A model generated the notes under the pieces. It was not told the DNA's origin and did not search any database. It saw only the letters and a program-made list of their open reading frames with translations. Position numbers and translations under genes: made by a program. DNA of 64,000 bases, taken from Luteimonas arsenica (GTDB taxonomy: Bacteria; Pseudomonadota; Gammaproteobacteria; Xanthomonadales; Xanthomonadaceae). How positions within the stretch are numbered: position 1 is the first letter of the stretch; every line of letters begins with the position of its first letter. Below, piece after piece: positions 1-8,698 of the stretch. The stretch covers positions 248,001-312,000 of the forward strand of contig NZ_SJRW01000001.1 in the NCBI RefSeq assembly GCF_004352825.1, given 5' to 3'.

Positions 1-638
1 TGGATCGGGCCACCCCGGCCGCCGAGGTCGGCGCAGGCGACATCTGGGCGCACGAGGGCCGCGAGACCACCCACTTCTCGGTCGTCGATGACGACGGCAA
101 TGCGGTCAGTACCACGTACACCATCGGCGCCGACTTCGGATCCGGGGTGATGATCGAGGGCACGGGGTTCCTGCTTGGCAACCTGATCGGCAACTTCTCG
201 CTGCAGGCCCAGCTCGATGCCGCGCGCGAGGGGCGCGAGCCGCCGGCCAACGCATTGCGGCCGGGCAGCCGGCCGGTGTCGAGCATGTCGCCGACGATGC
301 TGCTGCGCGACAGCAGGCCCTGGCTGGTGACCGGCAGTCCGGGCGGCAACACCATCCCGGGCACGATCGTGCAGATGATCGTCAACGTGGTCGACTTCGA
401 CATGAACATCGCCGAGGCCACGGCGTTCCCGCGCATCCACCAGCAGGTCACCGCGCGCGGCGAGCTCGACATCGAGCGCGGCTTCAGCCCGGACACGCTG
501 CGCATCCTGCGTGAACGCGGGCACCAGCCGGAGCCGGGACAGACCATCGGCAGCACGCAGACCCTGCTGCTGGAGTCCGACCGCGTGGAGGGCGCGGCCG
601 ATCCCCGGCGCCCGGGCGCGGCGGTGGTGGCGCAGTAG
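1..638 (+). CDS. ggt: Gamma-glutamyltransferase, C-terminal part (5' end outside window)
   Basis: The open frame runs in from the left edge (first whole codon at base 3) to TAG at 636-638. It covers the small-subunit half of a gamma-glutamyltransferase/cephalosporin-acylase (Ntn-hydrolase). The motif ETTHFSVVDDDGNAVS contains the conserved TTH, whose first Thr (bases 66-68) is the autoprocessing site and nucleophile in this family. PGSRPVSSMSPT and GSPGGNTIPG match the substrate and oxyanion loops. Known family members cleave gamma-glutamyl peptides such as glutathione in the periplasm. The signal peptide and large subunit are not visible. Its place beside D-Ala-D-Ala dipeptidase and glutamate uptake genes fits peptide-glutamate scavenging, which is inference. 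Confidence 0.93.
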   Translation, partial: DRATPAAEVGAGDIWAHEGRETTHFSVVDDDGNAVSTTYTIGADFGSGVMIEGTGFLLGNLIGNFSLQAQLDAAREGREPPANALRPGSRPVSSMSPTMLLRDSRPWLVTGSPGGNTIPGTIVQMIVNVVDFDMNIAEATAFPRIHQQVTARGELDIERGFSPDTLRILRERGHQPEPGQTIGSTQTLLLESDRVEGAADPRRPGAAVVAQ

Positions 639-671
639 CCCTCCATGGCCGGCGGATGCGGTGCGTGCAGG

Positions 672-688
672 CATAACCTGCCGCTATG
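672..688. promoter_or_regulatory. Diverged copy of the CATAACC palindrome upstream of the TonB receptor gene
   Basis: The 17-mer CATAACCTGCCGCTATG starts with the same CATAACC half-site and ends with the same TATG as the perfect palindrome at 10839-10855. Its right half is imperfect (5 of 7 positions pair with the left half). It lies about 105 bp before the receptor start codon. The T-N11-A layout resembles LysR-type boxes, but no regulator is encoded in the window. Shared regulation with the DgcN operon is an inference. Confidence 0.35.
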
Positions 689-792
689 GGATGGGCTCAA
701 AAAGCGAGGTCTGGCGCGGCTGACATGTCGCTACAGTCGGGCGGGGAAATCGCTGCCGCGTGCAGCTTCGCGCTTTCGGAGGGAGTCACCAC

Positions 793-3700
793 ATGCACCG
801 TCGCCGCATCAAACCAACGCTGTTGAGCGTCATGCTTGCAGCCGCCCTGCAGAACCTCGCGTTCGCGCAGGAACCCGGGGCGGCTGATCCATCGCCGGCC
901 CCCGCCGATTCCACCGAGGCGGCGACGACCGGACCCGATGCCAAGGATCTGGACGCCGTGACGGTGGTGGGCAGCCGGCTGGCCAGCAACCGCACCGAAG
1001 GCCCTTCGCCGGTCCTGGTCATGGACGAGGAGAAGATCGAAGCCACCGGCGCGATCTCCGGCGACGAGCTGCTGCAGTCGATCCCGCAGGTCGGCGACAT
1101 GATGTTCAACAACGCCGACACCGCGGCCAACCTCAACGCCGCGCGCGGCGACGTCGGCTCGATCAACCTGCGCAACCTCGGCACCGGCAACACCCTGCTG
1201 ATGGTGAACGGGCGCCGCATGGTCCCGCATCCGGGCACGCAGACCGAGGCGCTGGTGCCGCGGCAGACCGCCAACATGAACGCGGTTCCGCTGTTCGGCA
1301 CCCGCCGGGTGGAGACCCTGCTCGGCGGCGCGTCCGCGCTGTACGGATCCGATGCGGTGGCTGGCGTGGTCAACGTGGTGCTGGACACCCACTACCAGGG
1401 CTTCCAGGTGCAGGGCCAGTACGGCGGCTCCGAAGACGTGGACTTCCGCCAGGGCAACATCAACTTCAAGGCCGGCAAATGGTTCAACGACGGCCGCACG
1501 CGGGCCACGGTGGTCGGCGGCTGGACGCACCGCACCGATCTCCCGGCCACTGAGCGCGACTACAGCGCCAACATGGACCGCCGCGCGCAGATGGACGGCA
1601 CCGATTTCGAGGGCGTCACCGCCTTCGACGACCGCATCACCGGCACCGCCTGGGGCGTGTTCCAGACCATCGACGGCGTGCGCGTGCGCGATGCCGACAA
1701 CGGTTCGATCACCAGCGCCAGCGGCTATTTCCACATCGACCCGGTCGGCCACCACGGCTGTACCGCGCAGGTCACCGGCGATGTCTGCATCAACTCGGGC
1801 TCCCAGAACACCGACGCCGACCGGCCGCTGCGCTTCAGCCCGAACCACCAGCGCAACATCCTGGGCGAGGTCGACCGCATGAACGTGTTCGGCACGCTCG
1901 AACACGATCTTGACGACAACTTCGTCGCCTTCGCGGAGCTGGCGTACTACGAGTCCCGCTACAAGGGCATGCGCGAGCAGGCGGCGGCGCTGGGCGCGGC
2001 GCCGATCATCGTGTCGAAGACCAACTACTGGAACCCGTTCGGCGCCATGTACCTGCCCGACGGCTCGCTCAACCCCAACCGCCTGGCCGGCATCGACGCG
2101 CCGGAGGAGGGGCTGGACGTGCGCATGACCAGCTTCCGCGCCACCGACACCACGCGCCCGTACACGGTCGATGACGACCAGTACCGGTTCCTGGCCGGCG
2201 TCCGCGGCATGGTGGGCGGCTTCGACTGGGAAGGCGCGGTGCTGTACTCGGCCGCCAACACCACCGACACCCAGCACGGCTCGATCAGCAGCACGCTGTT
2301 CAGCGAGGCGCTGGCGTGGAGCACGCCCGATGCCTACAACCCCTTCCACGGCGGCAACCTCGCCGACTGGGGCGCGCCGCCGGATTCCGCGCGCAACCAG
2401 GTGGCGATCGACCACTTCACGGTTCCCGTGGTCCGCAAGAGCAAGGCGACGTTGTTCCAGGTCGATACCCGCTTCATTCGCGAGGACCTGTTCGCGCTGC
2501 CCGCGGGGCCGGTGGGCGTCGCCTTCGGCGCCGAGTGGCGCCGGGAAACCCTGAAGGACGACCGCGACCCGCGCTTCGACGGCACGATCACCTACACCAA
2601 CCCGATGAACGGCGCGATCACCAGCGACGTGCTCGGCGCCAGCCCGTCGGGCGACAACTCCGGCGACCGCGACGTCGGTTCGCTGTACGCCGAGTTCGCG
2701 ATCCCGCTGGTGTCGCCGTCGATGGGCGTGCCGCTGGTGCGCGCGCTGGACCTGCAGGTCGCCGGACGCCACGAGCGCTACTCGGACTTCGGCGGCGTCA
2801 CCAAGCCCAAGGTCTCGCTGGCCTGGGACATCGTCGACGGCCTGATGGTCCGCGGCAACTGGTCGGAGAGCTTCCTCGCGCCCAACATCCTGCAGCTGTA
2901 CGCCGAAGGCACCACGGTCAGCAACAGCCGCACCGACTACTACGTCTGCGAGGCCGACATCCGCAACGGCACCATCGACGGCGTGCACCGCTGCGGCCGC
3001 AGCTACAGCACCATGGCGATCCGCAGCGGCAACCGCGACCTGCAGCCGGAGACGGCGGAAACCTGGTCGGCGGGCGTCGTGTTCCAGCCGCGCTTCCTGC
3101 CCGAATCCACCCGGATGACGTTCACCGCCGACTACTTCGAGATCCAGCAGGAAGACGTGATCGGCATCCTGGGCGAGGCCACCCAGCTGGCGCTGGACTA
3201 CCTGCTGCGCATGGAAGGCTCGTACAACCCGGCGGTGGTGCGGCTGGAGCCCGACCAGGCCCGGATCGACCTGTTCGACGGCACCGGGCTGGCGCCGGTG
3301 GGCATGGTCGACTACGTGGATGACGTCTACATCAACCGCCTGCCGCGGACCACGCGCGGCATCGACTTCGGCGTCGACTGGCGCCTGCGCACGGACAATG
3401 CCGGCACCTTCAACGCCAGCCTCAACGCGACCCGCCTGATCGAGATGTCGCAGGACCCGACCGAGGACGAGCTGCGCATCATCGCCGCGCAGGAAGCCGG
3501 GGTCATCGATGACAACTTCGACATCCGCAACGCCGGCAACCTGCTGGGCGTGAACGGCAAGCCGGAGTGGCGCGCCACCTTCAGCGCCTCGTGGCGCAAG
3601 GGCGGTTGGGGCCTGGGCACCTTCGTCAACTACACCGACGGCTTCAAATCGACCGGCGCGGTGTCCAACCTCGGTGACTACTGGCAGGTGCCGAGCTGGA

Positions 3701-3897
3701 CCACCGCCAACGTCTGGGCGGAGCACCGCTTCCGCGGGACCGACAGCATCCTCGACGGCACCCGCATCCGCCTGACCGTGCGCAACGTCGGCGACCGCCA
3801 GCCGCCGCTGACGCCCAGCGCGCTGGGCTACAGCTCGTCGATGCACAATGCGCTGGGGCGTGGCTGGTACCTGACGGTGACCAAGTCCTTCGACTGA
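793..3897 (+). CDS. TonB-dependent outer-membrane receptor
   Basis: A 1034-residue protein with a signal peptide (residues 1-25, cleavage after NLAFA). The TonB-box/plug region begins near LDAVTVVGSRL and includes NLRNLGTGNTLLMVNGRR and GGASALYGSDAVAGVVN, followed by a long beta-barrel with an ATRLI...TVRNVGDRQPP-type end. ATG 793 is chosen because GGAGGGAG lies at 778-785 with 7-nt spacing; an upstream in-frame GTG at 760 lacks this. Proteins of this class import ligands across the outer membrane using TonB/ExbBD energy. The ligand cannot be read from sequence. Neighbouring genes suggest peptide or muropeptide uptake, which is inference. The last residue is Asp rather than the usual aromatic. 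Confidence 0.93.
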   Translation: MHRRRIKPTLLSVMLAAALQNLAFAQEPGAADPSPAPADSTEAATTGPDAKDLDAVTVVGSRLASNRTEGPSPVLVMDEEKIEATGAISGDELLQSIPQVGDMMFNNADTAANLNAARGDVGSINLRNLGTGNTLLMVNGRRMVPHPGTQTEALVPRQTANMNAVPLFGTRRVETLLGGASALYGSDAVAGVVNVVLDTHYQGFQVQGQYGGSEDVDFRQGNINFKAGKWFNDGRTRATVVGGWTHRTDLPATERDYSANMDRRAQMDGTDFEGVTAFDDRITGTAWGVFQTIDGVRVRDADNGSITSASGYFHIDPVGHHGCTAQVTGDVCINSGSQNTDADRPLRFSPNHQRNILGEVDRMNVFGTLEHDLDDNFVAFAELAYYESRYKGMREQAAALGAAPIIVSKTNYWNPFGAMYLPDGSLNPNRLAGIDAPEEGLDVRMTSFRATDTTRPYTVDDDQYRFLAGVRGMVGGFDWEGAVLYSAANTTDTQHGSISSTLFSEALAWSTPDAYNPFHGGNLADWGAPPDSARNQVAIDHFTVPVVRKSKATLFQVDTRFIREDLFALPAGPVGVAFGAEWRRETLKDDRDPRFDGTITYTNPMNGAITSDVLGASPSGDNSGDRDVGSLYAEFAIPLVSPSMGVPLVRALDLQVAGRHERYSDFGGVTKPKVSLAWDIVDGLMVRGNWSESFLAPNILQLYAEGTTVSNSRTDYYVCEADIRNGTIDGVHRCGRSYSTMAIRSGNRDLQPETAETWSAGVVFQPRFLPESTRMTFTADYFEIQQEDVIGILGEATQLALDYLLRMEGSYNPAVVRLEPDQARIDLFDGTGLAPVGMVDYVDDVYINRLPRTTRGIDFGVDWRLRTDNAGTFNASLNATRLIEMSQDPTEDELRIIAAQEAGVIDDNFDIRNAGNLLGVNGKPEWRATFSASWRKGGWGLGTFVNYTDGFKSTGAVSNLGDYWQVPSWTTANVWAEHRFRGTDSILDGTRIRLTVRNVGDRQPPLTPSALGYSSSMHNALGRGWYLTVTKSFD

Positions 3898-3917
3898 GCG
3901 CCGCCGTCCTCCCCACC

Positions 3918-3950
3918 GCCACCGCCGCCGCCATGAACGGCGGCGGTGGC
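3918..3950 (+). other. Strong hairpin between receptor gene and hydrolase gene
   Basis: The arms at 3918-3929 and 3939-3950 are perfectly complementary over 12 bp (GCCACCGCCGCC with GGCGGCGGTGGC), and the 3930/3938 pair extends this to 13 bp. There is no T-run after it, so it is not a canonical terminator. It may limit read-through or protect mRNA ends between the two co-directional genes. Confidence 0.5.
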
Positions 3951-3982
3951 CGCGTGCAACCGCAGGACCTGACGGAGGAACC

Positions 3983-5812
3983 ATGAAGCGATCCCGCAAG
4001 AACCGCCACGCCTGGTCGCTGTGCGCGGCCTGGCTGCTGGCGTGCGCGTGGCTGCCGTCGATGGCGGCCGACGATGTCGAAGCCCGGCTCCGTGCGCTGA
4101 TGGCCGAGCACGAAACCGTGGGCCTGGCGGTGGTGGTGGCCAGGGACAACGCCATCGTCTACCGCGGCAGCTTCGGCTGGAAGGATCTGGAGGCGAAGGT
4201 CCCGCTGGAGGCCGACGACCTGTTCCGCATCGCCTCGATCTCCAAGTCGTTCGCGGCCACCTCGGTGATGCAGCTGGTGGAGCAGGGCCGGCTGTCGCTG
4301 GACGACGACGCCGGCGAGTTGATCGGCTTCCCGGTGCGCAACCCGGCCTTCCCCGACCGGTCGATCACGCTGCGGATGCTGCTCGACCACACCTCGTCGA
4401 TCACCGACGGGCCGAGCTACGGCAATCTCGACGTCATCGACCCCGACGCCGGCGGCAACTGGCAGGACAGCTACGCCGACCGTGCGCCCGGCGAGCGCTA
4501 CGAGTACTCCAACCTCGCCTACAACATGGTGGGGACGATCGTGGAGCGGGTGTCGGGCGAGCGCTTCGACGCTTACGTGCGGCGGCACGTGTTCGAACCG
4601 CTCGGGCTCGAGGGCGGCCACCTGGTGGACGCGCTGGACGCGGGGCGCCTGGCGCGCATCTACCGCTGGCGCGACGGTGAGGGCTTCGTGCGCTCGGACG
4701 CGGCCTATGCGCCGCTGGGCGAGCGCCTGCAGCACTACGTGCAGGGCCGCGACGCGCCGATGTTCTCGCCCACCGGTGGAGTCAAGATCTCGGCACCCGA
4801 CCTGGCCCGCTACATGCTGATGCACATGAACCAGGGCGAGTGGAACGGCGTGCGCGTCATCGCCCCCGCCAGCGCGAAGGCGATGCAGACGGCGACGGTT
4901 GCCATCGACGACGACTCCGCCTACGGCCTGGCCCTGAGCACGGAGCGTGCGCTGGTGCCAGGCGTCGTCCTCACCGGCCACACCGGCTCCGCCTACGGCC
5001 TGTACAGCTCGATGTTCTTCGACGCGGAGAAGAAATACGGCTTCGTGGTGATCACCAACGGCAGCCGCGGGGAGGAGGCGTTCCGCACCGCGGTCAACCG
5101 GGCGCTGCACGAGCATTTCATCGCCGATCCCGCAGCGGAGCCGGCGGCCGCGCCCGCGCCCGTCGTGTCCGACGCGGCCACCAAGGCCGAGGCCGGCCTG
5201 GTCGACATCCGCGAGCTGGTGCCGGACATGTCGCAATCGATCGCCTATGCCGGCAGCGACAACTTCGTCGGCGCGCCGGTGGACGGCTACGAAGCGCCGC
5301 GCTGCTGGCTGAAGCGCGATGCCGCCGAGGCGCTGGCGCGGGTCGACGCGGCCCTGCGTCCGCGTCAGCTGCGCCTGCACGTCTTCGATTGCTACCGCCC
5401 GGCGCGCGCAGTGGCGCACTTCATGCGCTGGGTGGAGGACGCCGACGACCTGGCCACCAAGGCCACGCACTATCCCGACCTGGACAAGCCGCAGCTGCTG
5501 GAGGGCTACATCGCCCCGGTGTCCGGCCACAGCCGCGGCGGCACCGTCGACCTCACCCTGCTGCGCTGCGCCGCCGACGGCAGCGGCTGCGAGCCGCTGG
5601 ACATGGGCACCGGCTTCGACTTCTTCGGCCCGCTGGCCAACACCGACTCGCCCGAGGCCAGCCCCGCGCAGCGCGCCAACCGGCAGCTGCTGCGCGAGGC
5701 GATGGAGGCCGGCGGCTTCCGCAACCATCCGATGGAGTGGTGGCACTACGGCCTGCGCTCCGATGCGCCGCCCGGCCCGCTGTACGACGTGCCGATCAGC
5801 TCCAGACGTTGA
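3983..5812 (+). CDS. Exported serine beta-lactamase-like hydrolase fused to VanX-type D-Ala-D-Ala dipeptidase
   Basis: 609 residues with a signal peptide (about 1-28, ending SMAAD). The first domain (about 30-370) is a class C beta-lactamase/D-aminopeptidase-type serine hydrolase with S85-I-S-K88 and Y175-S-N. After an Ala/Pro linker (about 375-400) comes a peptidase M15D domain: S514-G-H516-SRGGTV-D523 and E585-W-W-H588 match the VanX zinc and catalytic motifs (SxHxxGxxxD, ExxH). VanX-type enzymes split D-Ala-D-Ala. The first domain could be a D-specific peptidase or esterase. GGAGGAA at 3974-3980 sets the start. The 3' end overlaps the convergent gltS by 17 bp. The fusion suggests successive trimming of murein-derived D-Ala peptides in the periplasm, which is inference. 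Confidence 0.88.
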   Translation: MKRSRKNRHAWSLCAAWLLACAWLPSMAADDVEARLRALMAEHETVGLAVVVARDNAIVYRGSFGWKDLEAKVPLEADDLFRIASISKSFAATSVMQLVEQGRLSLDDDAGELIGFPVRNPAFPDRSITLRMLLDHTSSITDGPSYGNLDVIDPDAGGNWQDSYADRAPGERYEYSNLAYNMVGTIVERVSGERFDAYVRRHVFEPLGLEGGHLVDALDAGRLARIYRWRDGEGFVRSDAAYAPLGERLQHYVQGRDAPMFSPTGGVKISAPDLARYMLMHMNQGEWNGVRVIAPASAKAMQTATVAIDDDSAYGLALSTERALVPGVVLTGHTGSAYGLYSSMFFDAEKKYGFVVITNGSRGEEAFRTAVNRALHEHFIADPAAEPAAAPAPVVSDAATKAEAGLVDIRELVPDMSQSIAYAGSDNFVGAPVDGYEAPRCWLKRDAAEALARVDAALRPRQLRLHVFDCYRPARAVAHFMRWVEDADDLATKATHYPDLDKPQLLEGYIAPVSGHSRGGTVDLTLLRCAADGSGCEPLDMGTGFDFFGPLANTDSPEASPAQRANRQLLREAMEAGGFRNHPMEWWHYGLRSDAPPGPLYDVPISSRR

Positions 5813-6989
5813 TGAAGCCGGTGATGATCAGCGCGTTGGTGAAGTCGATGAAGAACGCGCCCACCAGCGGCGCGACCAGGAAGGCGCGCGGCGCCGCGCC
5901 GTAGCGCTCGACCAGCGTGCGCATCACCGCCATCGCGTTCGCGGTGGTGCCGAGCATGAAGCCGATGAAGCCGCCGCCCATCACCGCGGCGTCGTAGTCG
6001 CGGCCCATCATCCGGAACACCACCAGGCAGAACGCCGCCACCATCCCCACCTGCAGGCCGAGGTTCACCAGCAGCGGCAGCGCCAGCCCGGCCAGCTCCC
6101 ACAGCTTCAGGTTCATCAGCGCCACCGACAGGAACAGCGCCAGGCAGACGTTGCCGATCAGGTCGGTGGTCGGCACCGACATGCCGATCCAGCCGGTGGC
6201 GTCGTCGATGTTGCGGATCAGCGCGCCCACCAGCATCGCGCCGACGTAGGCGGGCAGGGTGATGCCGGTGGCCGAGATCAGCCCGCTGACCCAGCTGCCC
6301 AGCCACATCGCCACCAGGATCACGACGATGCTCTTCAGCGCGCCGTACTCGCGCTGGGCCTCGGTCAGCGCCGGTGCGGCGACGGCATCGTCGGGGGCGT
6401 CATGGTCCTGCGGGCGCGTGGATACCAGGCCGAAGCGGCGGATCAGCACGGTGATCACCGGGCCGCCGATCAGGCCGCCCAGCACGATGCCCGACATCGC
6501 GGCCGCCACCGCGATCGATTCGGCGCCCTCGACACCGGCGGCCTCGAACAGCGGCGCGAACGCCAGTCCGGTCGCCGGCCCGCCGGTCAGCGTGGTCGAG
6601 CCGGCCAGCACGCCGAACAGCGGATGCAGGTCGAAGCCGACCGCCACCGCCATGCCCAGCAGGTTCTGCGCCACGGCGAACACGGTGGCGAGCGCCAGGA
6701 ACACCAGCACCTGCCGGCCGCTGATCTTCAGCAGGCGCAGGCTGGCATTGACGCCGATGGTGGTGAAGAACGCGATCATCAGCGGGCTCTGCAGGCCGGT
6801 ATCGAGCTCGAACAGGACGGTGCCGCGGTCGTGCGCGATCCAGGCGGCGATCGCGAACACCAGGCCGCCGATCACCGGCGGCGGCAGGTTGTAGCGGCCG
6901 AGCACGGGGATCGCGCGGCACAGCGCATAGCCCAGGAACAGGGCGATGCCGGCGAGGGCGAGGGTCTGGACGGCGTCGAGTTGCAGCAT
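5796..6989 (-). CDS. gltS: Sodium/glutamate symporter GltS
   Basis: 397 residues, almost all hydrophobic, with two inverted halves typical of GltS (ESS family). The motifs GSTTLTGGPATG and GTTANAMAVM match the two re-entrant loops of the family, which imports L- or D-glutamate with Na+. ATG 6989 is preferred over GTG 6995 because AAGGAG lies 5 nt before it. It is the last gene of the minus-strand operon, 47 bp after the amidohydrolase. That context points to uptake of glutamate released from murein peptides or N-acyl-glutamate. Confidence 0.92.
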   Translation of the reverse strand: MLQLDAVQTLALAGIALFLGYALCRAIPVLGRYNLPPPVIGGLVFAIAAWIAHDRGTVLFELDTGLQSPLMIAFFTTIGVNASLRLLKISGRQVLVFLALATVFAVAQNLLGMAVAVGFDLHPLFGVLAGSTTLTGGPATGLAFAPLFEAAGVEGAESIAVAAAMSGIVLGGLIGGPVITVLIRRFGLVSTRPQDHDAPDDAVAAPALTEAQREYGALKSIVVILVAMWLGSWVSGLISATGITLPAYVGAMLVGALIRNIDDATGWIGMSVPTTDLIGNVCLALFLSVALMNLKLWELAGLALPLLVNLGLQVGMVAAFCLVVFRMMGRDYDAAVMGGGFIGFMLGTTANAMAVMRTLVERYGAAPRAFLVAPLVGAFFIDFTNALIITGFINVWS

Positions 6990-7036
6990 GGACACTCCTT
7001 TTCGGGGTCACGTCGCCCGCAGCGGGCGGGCGACGT

Positions 7037-8698
7037 TCAGGGGCAGGTGCCCGGCGGTGGACGATGCTGCAGCACCCGTCCCGGAAGGTCATGTGTCGCA
7101 AGGCCCGTGTCGATCATCGCCACGCCGTTGACCAGCAGGTGGACGACGCCTTCCGACAGCAGGTGCGGCTGCACGTAGTCGGCCTTCGGCGCGTAGGCGC
7201 CGGGGTCGAACACCAGCACGTCGGCATGGTGGCCCGCGCGCAGGAAGCCGCGGCCTTCGAGGCCGAAGGTGGTGGCGGTCAGCCCGGTCGAACGGTGGAT
7301 GAAGGCCGCCAGGTCGATCACCTGGTCCTGCACCACGAAGCGCGCGTATTTCTCGGGGAAGGTCGCGTGCTGGCGCGGATGGCCGTCGCCGCCGTCGGAG
7401 GCGGTCAGCACCCAGGGCTGGCGCATGAACAGGTCGACGTCGTCGCGGTGCATGTTGAACGAGGCGATGCGCTGCGCCGAGCCGGTGCGTCCGGTGCCGC
7501 CCTCGCGGATGATGCGCAGCGCGGCCTCGACCGGGTCGAGGCCCTCGGCATCCGCGAACGCCTGCAGCGTGAGCGCGCTCCACGGCCAGCCGCTGCCGGT
7601 CATCAGGATCGCGTCGGCGCCGCCGCGGCGCTGCAGGTTGTCGCGCATGGCGTCGCGGATGCGGGCGGCGGTCGCGGGATCGTCCAGCCGCTCGAACAGC
7701 GCGGCGCGCCCGCCGTCCACCGCCCAGCGCGGCAGCACCGCGGCGCCCAGGCTGGTGGACGACGCCAGCCAGGGATACTGATCTGCGGTCACCTGCTGGC
7801 CTTCGTCCCGCGCGCGTTCGATGCGTGCGATGACTTCGCCCGCGCTGCCATGGACGTCGGCGCCCAGGGCCTTGATGTGGGCGATGTGCACCGGCAGCCC
7901 GGCGCGCCGCCCGATCTCCAGCACCTCCTCGATCGAGCCCATCAGGCCCAGCGAATAGCTGGACTCGTCGCGCTGGTGGGTGTCGTAGATGCCGCCGCGG
8001 ATCGCCGCCTCGCGCACAAGCGCGACCACCTCGTCGGTGGAGGCGAAACTCTGCGGCGCGTAGAACAGGCCCGCGGACAGGCCGAAGGCGCCTTCGCACA
8101 TCGCGCCGGCGACCAGGCCGCGCATGCGCGCCAGTTCGTCCGCGTCCGGTGCGCGCGCGTCGTCGCCCAGCACGCGGCGGCGCACGGGGCCCAGGCCGAC
8201 GTAGGCGGCGACGTTGGTGCCGGTGCCCGCGGCCTCGAGCCTGGCGCGGTCCGCCGCGATGTCCGGCGTGCCGCCGCCGTCGATGCCGATGAAGATCGTG
8301 CTCACGCCCTGGTGCAGCCAGGGCAGCAGGCGCCGCATCGCCGGGTCCGTCGAGCGCAGGTAGGTATCGGGGTGCGTGTGCGGGTCGATGAGGCCCGGCG
8401 ACACCACCAGGCCGGTGGCGTCGAGCTCGCGCGCGGCACGGTAGCGCTGGCGCAGGCCGGGGCCGACCTCGAGGATGCGGTCGCCGCGGATCGCGACGTC
8501 GGCGATGCGGCCCGGGCCGTCGCCGCCGTCGAACAGCAGGCCGCCGTGGATCAGGGTGTCGGCGTCGGCCGTCGGCGTCGGCGTGACGTTCGTGCAGCCC
8601 GCGAGCAACAGCAGGCCGACCAGGCAGCGCGCCGGCCGCGGCAGGCGCAGGGCATGCGCTGCGCGAAGGCGGGCGTGTCCTGCGCGGCCGCCGCTCAT
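7037..8698 (-). CDS. Lipoprotein amidohydrolase, D-aminoacylase (N-acyl-D-amino-acid deacylase) family
   Basis: 553 residues. The N-terminus has a lipoprotein signal with lipobox LAGC (Cys35), so the enzyme should be anchored in the cell envelope. It then shows an amidohydrolase barrel with H107-x-H109 in LIDPHTHPDTYL, DTHQRDESS, HIAHIKALG and ASDGGDGHPRQH, and a C-terminal strand region (GLEGRGFLRAGHHADVLVFDP). Family members remove N-acyl groups from D-amino acids, including N-acyl-D-glutamate. ATG 8698 overlaps the epimerase stop codon (ATGA), indicating translational coupling. In this operon the likely substrates are N-acyl- or peptidyl-D-Glu. Specificity is not shown by sequence. Confidence 0.85.
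   Translation of the reverse strand: MSGGRAGHARLRAAHALRLPRPARCLVGLLLLAGCTNVTPTPTADADTLIHGGLLFDGGDGPGRIADVAIRGDRILEVGPGLRQRYRAARELDATGLVVSPGLIDPHTHPDTYLRSTDPAMRRLLPWLHQGVSTIFIGIDGGGTPDIAADRARLEAAGTGTNVAAYVGLGPVRRRVLGDDARAPDADELARMRGLVAGAMCEGAFGLSAGLFYAPQSFASTDEVVALVREAAIRGGIYDTHQRDESSYSLGLMGSIEEVLEIGRRAGLPVHIAHIKALGADVHGSAGEVIARIERARDEGQQVTADQYPWLASSTSLGAAVLPRWAVDGGRAALFERLDDPATAARIRDAMRDNLQRRGGADAILMTGSGWPWSALTLQAFADAEGLDPVEAALRIIREGGTGRTGSAQRIASFNMHRDDVDLFMRQPWVLTASDGGDGHPRQHATFPEKYARFVVQDQVIDLAAFIHRSTGLTATTFGLEGRGFLRAGHHADVLVFDPGAYAPKADYVQPHLLSEGVVHLLVNGVAMIDTGLATHDLPGRVLQHRPPPGTCP

Noticed and set aside
760..792. Upstream GTG start for the TonB receptor
   Set aside because: It would add 11 residues ahead of a good signal peptide and ignore the GGAGGGAG site in front of ATG 793.
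697..4155. Very long minus-strand open frame opposite the TonB receptor gene
   Set aside because: GC-rich codon bias keeps the antisense frame open; its translation is Arg/Ala/Val-rich with no domain, and the plus-strand receptor is unmistakable.
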